Shown here: positions 16,004 to 24,632 of the stretch, piece by piece
Numbering within the stretch: position 1 is the first letter of the stretch
Layout: every line of letters begins with the position of its first letter
From: an uncultured Flavobacteriales bacterium
GTDB lineage: Bacteria > Bacteroidota > Bacteroidia > Flavobacteriales > JBLHRE01
Direction: 5' to 3'
DNA: 64,000 bases
Assembly (NCBI GenBank): GCA_937139155.1
Contig: CAKZPI010000029.1
Location: 24,151 to 88,150 of the forward strand
Position numbers and translations under genes: made by a program
The notes under the pieces: generated by a model
Database searches by the model: none
The model's input: the letters and a program-made list of their open reading frames with translations, nothing else
What the model was told of the DNA's origin: nothing

Positions 16004-18565
16004 CTAGTTCCGTCCATAAAACCCTTTCAGTTGAGGATGGGTCTCGGCATCTTTGATTTCTTCCATTAATGACTCAATCTTTTCAACAGCTGCCGTATTA
16101 TCAGCGTTTTCTTCCTTGTCGTCAATGCTCTTTTTCAAGGCCGTTAACATTTGCATCCCTGCAAAGCGAACAAACCAGGGCGATCCATTTCTAGCAACTT
16201 CTTCTACCCGGTCAAGTTCAGATAAAATGGTTTCGGTCTTTTGTTGCCCTAAATACTTCGTGTAAATAGGGTGAAACTGGAATATTTGAAAACCAGAAAG
16301 CGACTCAAAGGATTCGTTGAAGAAGTCTAAATGCCCTTCAGCACCTGATTCTGCATAAACTTCAGCAATGGCGTACTTAAGTCCTCGCTTGGCAGAAGTT
16401 TGCATTTTATTGGCCATTTGATAGGCTTCCTCTGGAAAATGCTCATTCATGTTTCTGAGGGTTGTAGAGGCCACCTGGTATGACTTATCGTTGATGCGCT
16501 CGAAGTAGAAATTAATGTCTTGGTTTTCATACTCAGAAATGCAGGCAATAGCAGATGCTCTTACCGCTGATTTCGGGTCGTTTTTAGCCAAGTCATAGAT
16601 TTTTGATTCAAAATGCATCCGCAAAGAATCCGAGCCCTTCTCAATCATTTCAATGGCCGTTTCCCGAATTTTCCAAAACTCATCTTTCAAGGCTTTTTCT
16701 AGCACCGGAGTAATGGTTTCGTTTTCTGCACCGTTTAATCCGCGCAAAGCTTCAAGCTTATCTAAAAACAGCTTGCCCATATTAAACTGGGCCACCCATT
16801 CAGAGTCTGGCTTTTCTTCCTGCTTCACGCAAAGAAGCATTTTCTCGGCATCTACATTCACCCATAAAGGCTCTTCCTCGGCCGGAAGACGGAACCAGTT
16901 TTCATAGGTGTCAAATACAATTTCATGACGAGTTTTTCCGCCTTCAGTGTACACGTCTACCGCCATGGGAAGCTTGTAAAGGGGTGCCTGATCAAGGTCT
17001 TGATTCTGTTTGAGGTAAACAATTACCTCCGATGACTCGGCATCGTAATCGGTAGAGATTTCAAGTTCTGGGTGACCTGCCGAGAAAAACCATTGATTGA
17101 AGAACCAGTTCAGGTCTTCTCCACAAACTTCTTCCATGGCCAGCCTTAATTCATGCATTTCCACGGCAGTGAAAGCATGATCTTGTAAGTATTTTTGAAG
17201 TCCTAGGAAGAATGCCTCATCTCCCAAATATTTCCTTAGCATGTGCAAGATTCTTCCTCCTTTGGCATAGGAGTGCGAATCAAACATATCTTCTTTGTCT
17301 TCATAATTAAACCGAACCATGTCAACCATTTTACCACCTCTGGCTTCAGCTAGGTAAGCATTCAAGTCATTCAAAAGGTGGTAATCTGCAGAGGCTCTTC
17401 CGTGTTTATACTCCCTCCAAAGGTATTCTCCGTAGGTGGCGAAACTCTCATTCAGGGGTAGGTTGGCCCAAGATTCACAGGTTACCAGGTCACCAAACCA
17501 ATGGTGGAATAGTTCATGGGCAATGATATCTTCTCCGTTTCCGTCAAGAATTGAGCGGTCGTCGTTGTAAAGAAAGTCTCCATGAATCACGGCGGTTGTA
17601 TTTTCCATGGCTCCGGAAACGTACTCACGCACAACAATTTGCGCGTATTTCGACCAAGGGTAGTCAACCCCTAATAGGTTTGAATAGAACTCAAGCATTT
17701 CAGGAGTAGCCCCAAAGACAAGCTTGGCATAGGGGGCCTCTTCAGGCTCTACATAATAATCAATGTCTAAATCTCTCCACTCATCCTCAACTTTTTCAAA
17801 GGGACCAACCGCCATCATAAACAGGTATGGGGTATGGGGTTTGTCCATTTTCCAATAATCGGTACGGGTATTGTCCTCATTTTTTGTAGAAGAAACCAAA
17901 ACTCCGTTGCTCAGGGTGGTATGCTTATCTTCAACGGTAATGTAGATCTCCTGGGTGGTTCTTTGGTTGGGAGCATCTATGGTAGGAAACCAGCAAGAGG
18001 AAGCCTCCGTTTCGCCTTGGGTCCAGATTTGAGGCTTTACATTGGGGTTTGATCCGTCCGGATTGATGAAGTAAAGGCCTTTATCACCGGTTATGGCTGC
18101 AGACCCTCCTTTTGTTTTCAATTCATCGGGCTTGGCGGTATAGTCAATGAAAATTTTCAGGCTTTCTGACCGATCGTAAACTTTATCAAGGTCAATGTTT
18201 AGCTCCCAGCCATCGTATTCGTAATTCAGGGGCTGCATGCTTTCACCATTAATAAGGGCTACCTGATGAACCTCAAAGCCCTTCGCGTCAAGCACCAATT
18301 CATTGGTTGAATAAAAATAGGGAGACAGGGTAAGCTCAGCCTTTCCGAATAAATGTTTTTTCCCCCAATCAAAGGAAACCTCAAGCTTGGTATGGATTAA
18401 ATCAAATTTCTGGGTTTCCTCAGGATTGTACGTTGGCCGACTTGGAATTACCTCCTCCACAACCTCAACTTCGGCAAGGTTTACCTGTTGAATTTCCTTA
18501 CCTAGATTACAGCCTATAAATAGAGCCGGAACCAGGAGCCAAACGTGTAATTTTTTCAAGTCCAT
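16004..18565 (-). CDS. M1-family metallo-aminopeptidase lipoprotein
   Basis: An 853-residue zinc aminopeptidase. The N-terminus is a lipoprotein signal with lipobox LFIGC (C19), so the enzyme should be anchored in the periplasm or at the outer membrane. Residues about 50-250 form the N-terminal beta domain. The exopeptidase motif GAMEN is at residues 318-322. The zinc site HELFHHW (H350, E351, H354) and the third ligand E373 match HExxH-x18-E exactly. The C-terminal third (about 590-850) has helical HEAT-like repeats. Its normal role is trimming N-terminal residues from peptides. It stands alone, is divergent from the biotin carrier gene (75-base gap) and is convergent with the GT22 gene across the heptamer repeat. 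Confidence 0.94.
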   Translation of the reverse strand: MDLKKLHVWLLVPALFIGCNLGKEIQQVNLAEVEVVEEVIPSRPTYNPEETQKFDLIHTKLEVSFDWGKKHLFGKAELTLSPYFYSTNELVLDAKGFEVHQVALINGESMQPLNYEYDGWELNIDLDKVYDRSESLKIFIDYTAKPDELKTKGGSAAITGDKGLYFINPDGSNPNVKPQIWTQGETEASSCWFPTIDAPNQRTTQEIYITVEDKHTTLSNGVLVSSTKNEDNTRTDYWKMDKPHTPYLFMMAVGPFEKVEDEWRDLDIDYYVEPEEAPYAKLVFGATPEMLEFYSNLLGVDYPWSKYAQIVVREYVSGAMENTTAVIHGDFLYNDDRSILDGNGEDIIAHELFHHWFGDLVTCESWANLPLNESFATYGEYLWREYKHGRASADYHLLNDLNAYLAEARGGKMVDMVRFNYEDKEDMFDSHSYAKGGRILHMLRKYLGDEAFFLGLQKYLQDHAFTAVEMHELRLAMEEVCGEDLNWFFNQWFFSAGHPELEISTDYDAESSEVIVYLKQNQDLDQAPLYKLPMAVDVYTEGGKTRHEIVFDTYENWFRLPAEEEPLWVNVDAEKMLLCVKQEEKPDSEWVAQFNMGKLFLDKLEALRGLNGAENETITPVLEKALKDEFWKIRETAIEMIEKGSDSLRMHFESKIYDLAKNDPKSAVRASAIACISEYENQDINFYFERINDKSYQVASTTLRNMNEHFPEEAYQMANKMQTSAKRGLKYAIAEVYAESGAEGHLDFFNESFESLSGFQIFQFHPIYTKYLGQQKTETILSELDRVEEVARNGSPWFVRFAGMQMLTALKKSIDDKEENADNTAAVEKIESLMEEIKDAETHPQLKGFYGRN

Positions 18566-18640
18566 ACCTTTAAGTTTTGATTTGGTTTTCGGTTATTGGC
18601 CGTAAAGATAATTTTTATCTTGCACCAGTAAATTCAGGCT

Positions 18641-19147
18641 ATGTACAAAGCAAAAATTAAGGATAAGGAGGTGACGGTTGAGTTTAAAGACCGTGAGAAA
18701 ACCCAAGTGATTTTAAATGGTGAAGCTTCTGATTTAGATATGATTCACGAATCAGAAAACAGGCTTCATTTAATTCATAACAACAAGTCGTATACGGTTG
18801 AGTTGCTTGATCGCGATGCCCTTACCGGGATGAGTTCTTTGGTGGTGAATGGAAAACGCTACGAAGTTGAACTTAAAGACGATTACGATCTCCTACTTGA
18901 TCGCCTTGGCCTTGACCTTACGGCAGCTTCCAAGGTAAATGAACTAAAAGCTCCCATGCCGGGGCTCGTGCTAAGAACCTTGGTTGAGCCAGGTGATGAG
19001 GTAAAAGCCGGAGACTCCCTCTTGGTTTTGGAAGCCATGAAAATGGAAAACGTGCTCAAAGCCCCAGCCGATGCTAAGGTGAAAAGCCTTGGTGTTGAAA
19101 AAGGGCAAGCCGTTGAGAAAAACGAAATTCTAATTCATTTTGAATAA
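18641..19147 (+). CDS. Biotin carboxyl carrier (biotin/lipoyl) protein
   Basis: A 168-residue carrier protein. Residues about 1-85 are a beta-rich domain seen in stand-alone carriers of acyl-CoA carboxylases. Residues about 100-168 are a biotinyl domain beginning APMPGLV, with the biotinylation motif EAMKMEN (biotinyl lysine K134) and flanking glycines (EPGDEVKAGD). In the holoenzyme it would shuttle carboxyl groups between a biotin carboxylase and a carboxyltransferase, probably acetyl- or propionyl-CoA specific. Neither partner is in the window, which is unusual because these genes are often adjacent. An 8-base gap to the YceI-like lipoprotein suggests co-transcription. A TATCTTG element lies 20 bases upstream of the start. 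Confidence 0.9.
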   Translation: MYKAKIKDKEVTVEFKDREKTQVILNGEASDLDMIHESENRLHLIHNNKSYTVELLDRDALTGMSSLVVNGKRYEVELKDDYDLLLDRLGLDLTAASKVNELKAPMPGLVLRTLVEPGDEVKAGDSLLVLEAMKMENVLKAPADAKVKSLGVEKGQAVEKNEILIHFE

Positions 19148-19154
19148 TATTTCT

Positions 19155-19811
19155 ATGAAAATTAAAACATTACAGTACGCAGCAATAGGCTTAGGTATGG
19201 TTTTTAGCCTTGGAGCCTGTTCGTCAGATAAAAAGCAAAAGGCAGAAGGGGGCGAGAGCTCTTCGGATTGTCAGTATGTAGTATTGCTTGATCAAGCTGA
19301 AATGACCTGGACAGGATTTAAAACCCCTGCCAAGGCTCCAGTTTCAGGTCAATTCAAAGAAATGGTGGTTGAAGGTGACGGCTCTGGGGCTTCCGTGGCG
19401 GAGGCCTTCAATGGTGCAAGCTTTACCTTGAAAACCAATTCAGTAAGCTCTGGGGATGTTGCCAGAGATGCTAATCTTAGAGATTATTTTTTCGGAACCA
19501 TGGTTAACCCAGAAGAAATTCGGGGTGAGGTGCAATCGGTTGAAGGCTCAGGAGAGGCTGGGCTGATCAATGTATACATTCACCTGAATGGAGTTGGAGC
19601 TCAACAGCCTTTAGATTTTAGAGTAATGGAGGGTTATGTTGAGGTTTCTGGAACCATGGATCTTTCTTTTTGGGAAGCAATTCCAGCTGTTGAAAGCCTG
19701 AACAAACAATGTTACGACCTGCACAAAGGTGCAGACGGAGAAAGTAAACTTTGGTCATCGGTTGATTTAATGATGAAGGTGCCTTTTCAAAAGGAAGGCT
19801 GCGAAAATTAA
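19155..19811 (+). CDS. YceI-like lipoprotein
   Basis: A 218-residue protein. The ATG at 19155 is preferred over an in-frame TTG at 19140 because it starts directly with a lipoprotein signal (MKIKTLQYAAIGLGMVFSLGAC). The lipobox Cys is near residue 22 and is followed by a low-complexity linker. The mature part resembles the YceI lipocalin-like fold: an opening MTWTGFKTPAKAPVSGQF strand, SFTLKTNSVSSGDVARDANLRDYFF (the usual R-D-x-x-L...F pattern) and a later SGTMDLSFW. YceI proteins bind polyisoprenoid or amphiphilic ligands in the periplasm, but the ligand here is unknown. It follows the biotin carrier by 7 bases and precedes arsS by 60 bases, with a separate -7-like element (TACCTTCA) ahead of arsS. 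Confidence 0.75.
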   Translation: MKIKTLQYAAIGLGMVFSLGACSSDKKQKAEGGESSSDCQYVVLLDQAEMTWTGFKTPAKAPVSGQFKEMVVEGDGSGASVAEAFNGASFTLKTNSVSSGDVARDANLRDYFFGTMVNPEEIRGEVQSVEGSGEAGLINVYIHLNGVGAQQPLDFRVMEGYVEVSGTMDLSFWEAIPAVESLNKQCYDLHKGADGESKLWSSVDLMMKVPFQKEGCEN

Positions 19812-19871
19812 GGGAAAAATCTACTCTGCCTTTCCTTTCGTACCTTCAAGCAAAATCTAGAAAACCGAAAT

Positions 19872-20918
19872 ATGACCAATACCAAGTCGTTGAAAGCCAG
19901 GGGTAGCATTTTAGCCCAAGCCCCATATCAAGTTGATTTATTAGAAAAAACAGATCATGTGCCGAGCTTTGCCTCGCGGCTTGAGAATATTGGGATGCTT
20001 CCGCTCAAGCCCACAACCATTGAGATTCTTCAAATCAATGTGGGCTATATGTGCAATCAAGTTTGTGAGCACTGCCACGTAGACGCGGGTCCTGACCGAA
20101 AGGAAATCATGACCCAGGAAACCATGGAGCATTGCTTGACGGCCATCGACAATTCGGCGGTTCATACGGTTGACCTAACTGGGGGGGCTCCTGAAATGAA
20201 CCCTCATTTTCAATGGTTCGTTGAGGAATTGTCAAAAAGAAACATCCGCATCATTGTGCGCTCTAACCTTACCATTTTGGTGGCAAATAAAAGGTATAGA
20301 ACCTATGCAGATTTCTTTAAGAAACACAAGGTGGTTGTAATAGCCTCTTTGCCTTGCTATACTGCTGAAAATGTAGATAAGCAACGGGGTGATGGAGTTT
20401 TTTCTGACAGCATTGAGGCCCTTCTGAAGCTTAATGAACTAGGCTACGGAAAAGAGGGCTCAGGCTTAGAACTCCACCTTGTATTTAATCCGATTGGTCC
20501 TTCGCTTCCTCCTGATCAAATGAGCCTTCAGGCAGATTACAAAAAAGAGTTGAAAGAGCATTTCGGCATTGAGTTTAACAACCTCTATACCATTACAAAC
20601 ATCCCCATATCAAGGTATTTAGAGTACCTACAGGCCATCGGAAAATATGAGGCCTATATGGAAACCCTTTCCAACGCTTTTAATCCTTCGGCGGCCATGG
20701 ATGTGATGTGTAGAAATACAGTTTCTGTAGGCTGGGAAGGAAGCCTTTTTGATTGTGATTTCAACCAAATGCTTCAAATGAAAACCGAAGCGAATGCCCC
20801 TCAACACATTGCAGACTTCAACCGGAAATCACTGGAAGAACGTGAGATTGTAATTTCCCAGCATTGCTATGGTTGTACGGCTGGTGCCGGATCTAGCTGT
20901 CAGGGCGCCTTGTCTTAA
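19872..20918 (+). CDS. arsS: Arsenosugar biosynthesis radical SAM protein ArsS
   Basis: A 348-residue radical SAM enzyme. The cluster motif is CNQVCEHCHVDAGP with C61, C65 and C68 binding a 4Fe-4S cluster; TGGAPEMNP follows as the SAM-binding GGxP-type motif. The C-terminal Cys-rich part has CDFNQM and CYGCTAGAGSSCQG, typical of the ArsS/DUF3641 family; this is the all-cysteine form with no in-frame TGA for selenocysteine. ArsS is known to transfer the 5'-deoxyadenosyl radical to dimethylarsenite, giving a dimethylarsinoyl-adenosine, the precursor of arsenosugars. The gene is the first of a run with a TIGR04282 transferase (3-base gap), a nucleoside phosphorylase and a DUF547 gene. ArsM, which supplies the methylated arsenic, is not in this window. 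Confidence 0.92.
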   Translation: MTNTKSLKARGSILAQAPYQVDLLEKTDHVPSFASRLENIGMLPLKPTTIEILQINVGYMCNQVCEHCHVDAGPDRKEIMTQETMEHCLTAIDNSAVHTVDLTGGAPEMNPHFQWFVEELSKRNIRIIVRSNLTILVANKRYRTYADFFKKHKVVVIASLPCYTAENVDKQRGDGVFSDSIEALLKLNELGYGKEGSGLELHLVFNPIGPSLPPDQMSLQADYKKELKEHFGIEFNNLYTITNIPISRYLEYLQAIGKYEAYMETLSNAFNPSAAMDVMCRNTVSVGWEGSLFDCDFNQMLQMKTEANAPQHIADFNRKSLEEREIVISQHCYGCTAGAGSSCQGALS

Positions 20919-20921
20919 TCT

Positions 20922-21533
20922 ATGAGAAACCTAGTCATTGTCTTTGCCAAAAATCCGGTTCCAGGAAAGGCAAAAACCCGATTGAGTAAAGACATAGGTC
21001 AGGGGCAGGCCATGGTGGTTTATCGTGACCTCCTAAGGTATACCTCTGCATTGGTGGAGAAGGTAAATGCCCATCGATGGGTTTCTTACGCTGACTTCCT
21101 AAATCCTTGCGATATGTGGCCGGCGGATAAGTTTCAGAAATCAGTTCAAAGTTCAGGCAATCTTGGCGACCGTATGGTGTCGGCTTTTCAAAAGGCCCAT
21201 GCTGAACGCTTTGAGTCAATGGTTCTAATTGGCACCGATGCCTATGACCTAAACACTGAGGATATTGAGCAAGCCTTTCAGGCTCTGAAATCAAATGACC
21301 TTGTGTTGGGACCAACTCATGACGGAGGCTATTACCTCATTGGTATGAATCGACCCTGGCCTGAGCTCTTTGAAGGCATTGAATGGAGCACCGATTCGGT
21401 TTTTTCAACCACCCTTGAGAAAGCCAGGAAATCAAAGCTTTCTACCTTTATCCTTCCAAAAAAATCAGATATTGACCATGTTGAGGACATTCCTCAATCC
21501 AAATTAGAAGAACTAGAAATTCACCATGGCTGA
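20922..21533 (+). CDS. TIGR04282-family arsenosugar-associated glycosyltransferase
   Basis: A 203-residue soluble protein with a GT-A/nucleotidyltransferase-like fold. The N-terminal motif FAKNPVPGKAKTRL is the nucleotide-binding signature of this CofC/MobA-related family. GTDAYDL is the metal-binding DxD-like region, and GPTHDGGYYLIG is the other conserved block. The family is named from its association with ArsS. The proposed role is addition of a sugar or nucleotidyl group in arsenosugar assembly; the chemistry has not, to my knowledge, been firmly shown. It starts 3 bases after arsS, and its last 8 bases overlap the nucleoside phosphorylase gene, so these genes are co-translated. Confidence 0.85.
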   Translation: MRNLVIVFAKNPVPGKAKTRLSKDIGQGQAMVVYRDLLRYTSALVEKVNAHRWVSYADFLNPCDMWPADKFQKSVQSSGNLGDRMVSAFQKAHAERFESMVLIGTDAYDLNTEDIEQAFQALKSNDLVLGPTHDGGYYLIGMNRPWPELFEGIEWSTDSVFSTTLEKARKSKLSTFILPKKSDIDHVEDIPQSKLEELEIHHG

Positions 21534-22356
21534 CCTTATTCAAAAATTGGATGAAACCCTTGCTTTCTTAAAAGCTAAACATATTGAAGCCCCTGAGGTA
21601 GGCATTGTTTTAGGTACCGGTCTCGGGGCCCTTGTAGACGAAATTGAGGTGGAGGTTGAGATTCCTTATCATGAAATCCCTCACTTTCCTGTAGCCACCG
21701 TTGAATTTCATTCTGGACGCTTGATTTATGGTACCCTTTCGGGGAAAAAAGTCTTGGCCATGAATGGAAGGTTTCACTATTACGAAGGTTATTCCATGGA
21801 AGAGGTGACCTTTCCCATTCGGGTTTTTAAGCTTCTTGGTGTGGAAGAATTAATTCTATCAAATGCAGCTGGGGCCGTTAACCTTGATTTCAAAAAGGGA
21901 GATTTAATGCTCCTGGATGACCACATCAATCTTCAACCGGAAAATCCTTTGGTGGGTAAGAATTATGATTCTTTAGGGCCTAGGTTTCCAGACATGTCTG
22001 CGCCCTATAATCCAGACATGAACCGGGCTTTTGAAGAAATCGCCCAAGAGAAAAACATTCAAATTCACAAAGGTGTATACGCCTCGGTTGTGGGGCCCAA
22101 CCTAGAAACCCGGGCGGAATACAGATATTTGAAAATCATTGGTGCAGATGCCGTGGGCATGTCTACGGTTCCGGAAGTCATTGTTGCCAACCATATGGGC
22201 TTGCCTTGTGCCACGCTTTCTGTTTTAACCGATGAATGTGATCCAGATAATTTGGCCCCGGTCGACATTCAAGATATTATTGAAACCGCTCAGAAAGCCG
22301 AAAAAAAGCTGGTAATTTTGGTGAAGGAATATTTGGCACGATTATCTCTTGCTTAA
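21526..22356 (+). CDS. Purine nucleoside phosphorylase (trimeric, PNP/MTAP family)
   Basis: A 276-residue enzyme that splits purine nucleosides with phosphate. Family motifs are visible: GIVLGTGLG (phosphate), FHSGR, GRFHYYEGY (R82, H84), SNAAGAV, and GADAVGMSTVPE (Ser and Met of the sugar site). The base-binding Glu of PNPs is kept (E194 in LETRAE). However, the position of human PNP Asn243 is D236 (LTDECDPDN), and the position of His257, which faces the 5' hydroxyl, aligns with I248. Both changes resemble MTA phosphorylase and could favour adenine and 5'-modified ribose. It overlaps the arsenosugar transferase gene by 8 bases, so it may remove adenine from the ArsS product; general purine salvage is the alternative. 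Confidence 0.9.
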   Translation: MADLIQKLDETLAFLKAKHIEAPEVGIVLGTGLGALVDEIEVEVEIPYHEIPHFPVATVEFHSGRLIYGTLSGKKVLAMNGRFHYYEGYSMEEVTFPIRVFKLLGVEELILSNAAGAVNLDFKKGDLMLLDDHINLQPENPLVGKNYDSLGPRFPDMSAPYNPDMNRAFEEIAQEKNIQIHKGVYASVVGPNLETRAEYRYLKIIGADAVGMSTVPEVIVANHMGLPCATLSVLTDECDPDNLAPVDIQDIIETAQKAEKKLVILVKEYLARLSLA

Positions 22357-22368
22357 AAGAAAAAGACC

Positions 22369-23097
22369 ATGAAAAAATTCAGCCTATTATTGATTTTGCT
22401 GGGAATGGCTTTCGCCGGAAGGGCACAGGAAGCTCCTAAAAACCTTCATTTCGAATGGAACCGTATGCTCAAATCGTATGTGGATGAAGAGGGAGGCGTA
22501 AATTATAAGGGCTGGAAAAAAGAGCAAGAGGCCCTAAGGGGGTACTTGAAGGCCATGGGACAAATGGAAACGGAAGGGTTTACAGAAAATGATGTTCTAG
22601 CCTATTACATCAATATTTACAACGCTGCTACGGTGGATTTGATTTTGACACATTACCCCTTAGAAAGCATTAAAGACATTGAAATTGATGGAAATTCGGC
22701 ATGGGAGCATCCCTTCATTCTCCTAAATGAAAAAGCCATTACCCTAAATCACCTCGAAAACGAAATCATACGTAAGCAGTTTAATGATCCTAAGATTCAT
22801 TTTGCCTTAGTATGCGCCGCAAAATCTTGCCCGAAGCTTCATAATAGGGCCTTTACCGGAGAGAATTTGAATGAGGTTTTAACCACTCTTACAACCGAAT
22901 TCATCAACAATGCTGAGGCCAATACCATTCAAGAAGACCTATTGGTGGTTTCCAGAATTTTTGAATGGTACTCGGAAGATTTCGGAGGTAAAGAGGGGGT
23001 TATTCCTTTCGTGCGAAAGCATACAAATAAGAAAATCGGAAAAAATCCAACCCTACGCTTTCAAGACTATGATTGGTCTTTGAATACTCCTGAATAA
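22369..23097 (+). CDS. DUF547 domain protein, secreted
   Basis: A 242-residue protein with a cleavable signal peptide (MKKFSLLLILLGMAFAGRAQ). The mature part is a DUF547 domain: AYYINIYNAATVDLIL, a polar loop leading to LNHLENEIIR, then FALVCAAKSCPKLHNRAF with a conserved Cys pair (VCAAKSC) and a late FEWYSEDFGG. No function is established for DUF547. The conserved N-x-Y-N and Cys-x4-Cys region suggests a catalytic or binding site in the periplasm. It starts 12 bases after the nucleoside phosphorylase and ends the arsenosugar-type run; the next gene has a 36-base gap. A link to arsenosugar export or processing is inferred from position only. Confidence 0.85.
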   Translation: MKKFSLLLILLGMAFAGRAQEAPKNLHFEWNRMLKSYVDEEGGVNYKGWKKEQEALRGYLKAMGQMETEGFTENDVLAYYINIYNAATVDLILTHYPLESIKDIEIDGNSAWEHPFILLNEKAITLNHLENEIIRKQFNDPKIHFALVCAAKSCPKLHNRAFTGENLNEVLTTLTTEFINNAEANTIQEDLLVVSRIFEWYSEDFGGKEGVIPFVRKHTNKKIGKNPTLRFQDYDWSLNTPE

Positions 23098-23133
23098 TTT
23101 TACCTTTCCGGCTCACAGTAAGCAAAACAAACC

Positions 23134-24552
23134 ATGCCCAAGGAATTAGAATTTAGACTCTACGGAGAATCCCATCCCGGAAAGGTTAAGAAAGAAAACG
23201 AAGATGCCTTACTGGTTAGCTCTGACCTGAAATCAGGCACTTGGTCTGCCAATTCAAGCTTGGTGAAGCTTGGGACAAAAGGAGCGGTTGTATTCTTGGC
23301 AGATGGTTTGGGAGGGCAAGAAGCAGGTCCCAGGGCAGCAGAGCTACTAAAAGCTCATACACGTTACTTTTTCCAAACCATAGAAACCATTCCTGAAAAA
23401 GACGGCGAAAGGCTTACCCTGCTTTCAAAATGCTTGACTACCGCCCACAATACCTTGTTGGAAAAAAGCTCAGGAAAAGAAGAGCTAGAAGACATGGGGG
23501 CTACGGCCATGCTAGCGTGGATTATTGGGAAAAAAGCCTATTTGGTTTGGGTAGGGGATACAAGGGCTTACTTGTATAGGAAAGGCCTTGAACCTCACCC
23601 CTTAACAGATGACCATTCCTTGGTTTGGGAAATGGTTAAGCAAGGAGAAATCACCAAGTCGGAGGCCCGAAACCACCCGAAAAACAATAAGGTCCTTCAA
23701 AACCTCGGGCATTCTGAAAATGAACCCAAGCCTGACGGAAAGATTGTGAATCTAGCCCAGGATGACCGTTTAATGATTTGTACAGATGGGCTTGTAAAGG
23801 CCTTGGAGGACGATGAGATTTGGGAAGTACTTGCGGCTGAAAAAGACACCAAACCGGCCGTTAAGCAAATCATGAACCTAGCCTTAGAAGGGGAGGCAAT
23901 TGACAATATTACCCTGGCTCTTTTTGATGTAGTTGCCTGCCTAAACCCGGCAGCCCAACAGAACAAGCCTCCCTTGGCCAAAAAAGAAAGTGAACATAAA
24001 ATCCCAACCAAATTCAACGGGGCTTGGTTTGTGCTCGGATTAATAATCTTCATTGGATTGGTATGGTTGATCTTGCCAAGAAGAACGGAGGCTCCCATCA
24101 TTGATGAAATTGCTGATACCACAAAAACCCCACTGGGAGATACCATTCGCTTTGACGAAATGCTTGATGCCCCTGAAGACTCATCAGCTTCCGATTCGGC
24201 CCCAGAAATTCAAGTTGAGCCCCCTCATTTAGAGGCCTACCGTAACCTATCTGCTGAATTTAGGGCCATTAAAATGAGGGTAGACAGCACCCGGTTGATG
24301 AAAAGGGTAGAAGGAATGGTGAAATCGCCCCCCAATGCCCTTGATGAGTCGCTTTTGGAAGAGATTCGAAACCGGGGGGAATTGGTTAAGGCCCACTTGA
24401 ATCAATTGGCGAATGAAGACGGAAAACTCAAGGAGGCTTCCAATGCTCAAGATGTAAATGACCTCAAGATTTTAGTCAACCAACTCAAGTCTGAAATAGC
24501 TGATTTGTTCCAGTTTTTAGAGCTGGCAGAAAATTCAGGCGATGCCCTTTAG
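23134..24552 (+). CDS. PP2C-family Ser/Thr phosphatase with a membrane anchor
   Basis: A 472-residue protein. Residues about 5-265 are a PPM/PP2C phosphatase domain with the metal-binding acids in place: KKENEDALLV, FLADGLGGQEAGP, VWVGDTRAYL, CTDGLVKAL and IDNITLALFD. A linker follows, then one transmembrane helix (about 292-309, WFVLGLIIFIGLVWLIL) and a periplasmic C-terminal region of about 160 residues, acidic then helical. The enzyme would therefore act in the cytoplasm on phospho-Ser/Thr proteins while its tail senses or binds outside. PP2C genes often sit beside a Hanks-type kinase or FHA gene, but none is in the window. Confidence 0.88.
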   Translation: MPKELEFRLYGESHPGKVKKENEDALLVSSDLKSGTWSANSSLVKLGTKGAVVFLADGLGGQEAGPRAAELLKAHTRYFFQTIETIPEKDGERLTLLSKCLTTAHNTLLEKSSGKEELEDMGATAMLAWIIGKKAYLVWVGDTRAYLYRKGLEPHPLTDDHSLVWEMVKQGEITKSEARNHPKNNKVLQNLGHSENEPKPDGKIVNLAQDDRLMICTDGLVKALEDDEIWEVLAAEKDTKPAVKQIMNLALEGEAIDNITLALFDVVACLNPAAQQNKPPLAKKESEHKIPTKFNGAWFVLGLIIFIGLVWLILPRRTEAPIIDEIADTTKTPLGDTIRFDEMLDAPEDSSASDSAPEIQVEPPHLEAYRNLSAEFRAIKMRVDSTRLMKRVEGMVKSPPNALDESLLEEIRNRGELVKAHLNQLANEDGKLKEASNAQDVNDLKILVNQLKSEIADLFQFLELAENSGDAL

Positions 24553-24579
24553 CGAACTTTCCTAGGCTCGAAATTTAAT

Positions 24580-24587
24580 TACCTTTG
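24580..24587 (+). promoter_or_regulatory. Bacteroidota-type promoter (-7 element)
   Basis: TACCTTTG matches TAnnTTTG exactly. TTTC at 24558-24561 stands 18 bases upstream as a -33-like TTTG element. This predicts a transcript start near 24593, which excludes the TTG start at 24585 and supports the ATG at 24633 for the PSP1 gene. Confidence 0.6.
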
Positions 24588-24632
24588 TCTATGCGCTCAA
24601 AAAGAGCGCGATTAGAACCAAACCAGAAAACT

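Noticed and set aside
19872..20918. Selenoprotein form of ArsS
   Set aside because: All conserved Cys positions are TGC or TGT codons and there is no in-frame TGA before the real stop (TAA).
21526..22356. Calling the phosphorylase an MTA phosphorylase outright
   Set aside because: The PNP-type Glu at residue 194 and overall PNP motifs are retained; only two positions look MTAP-like.
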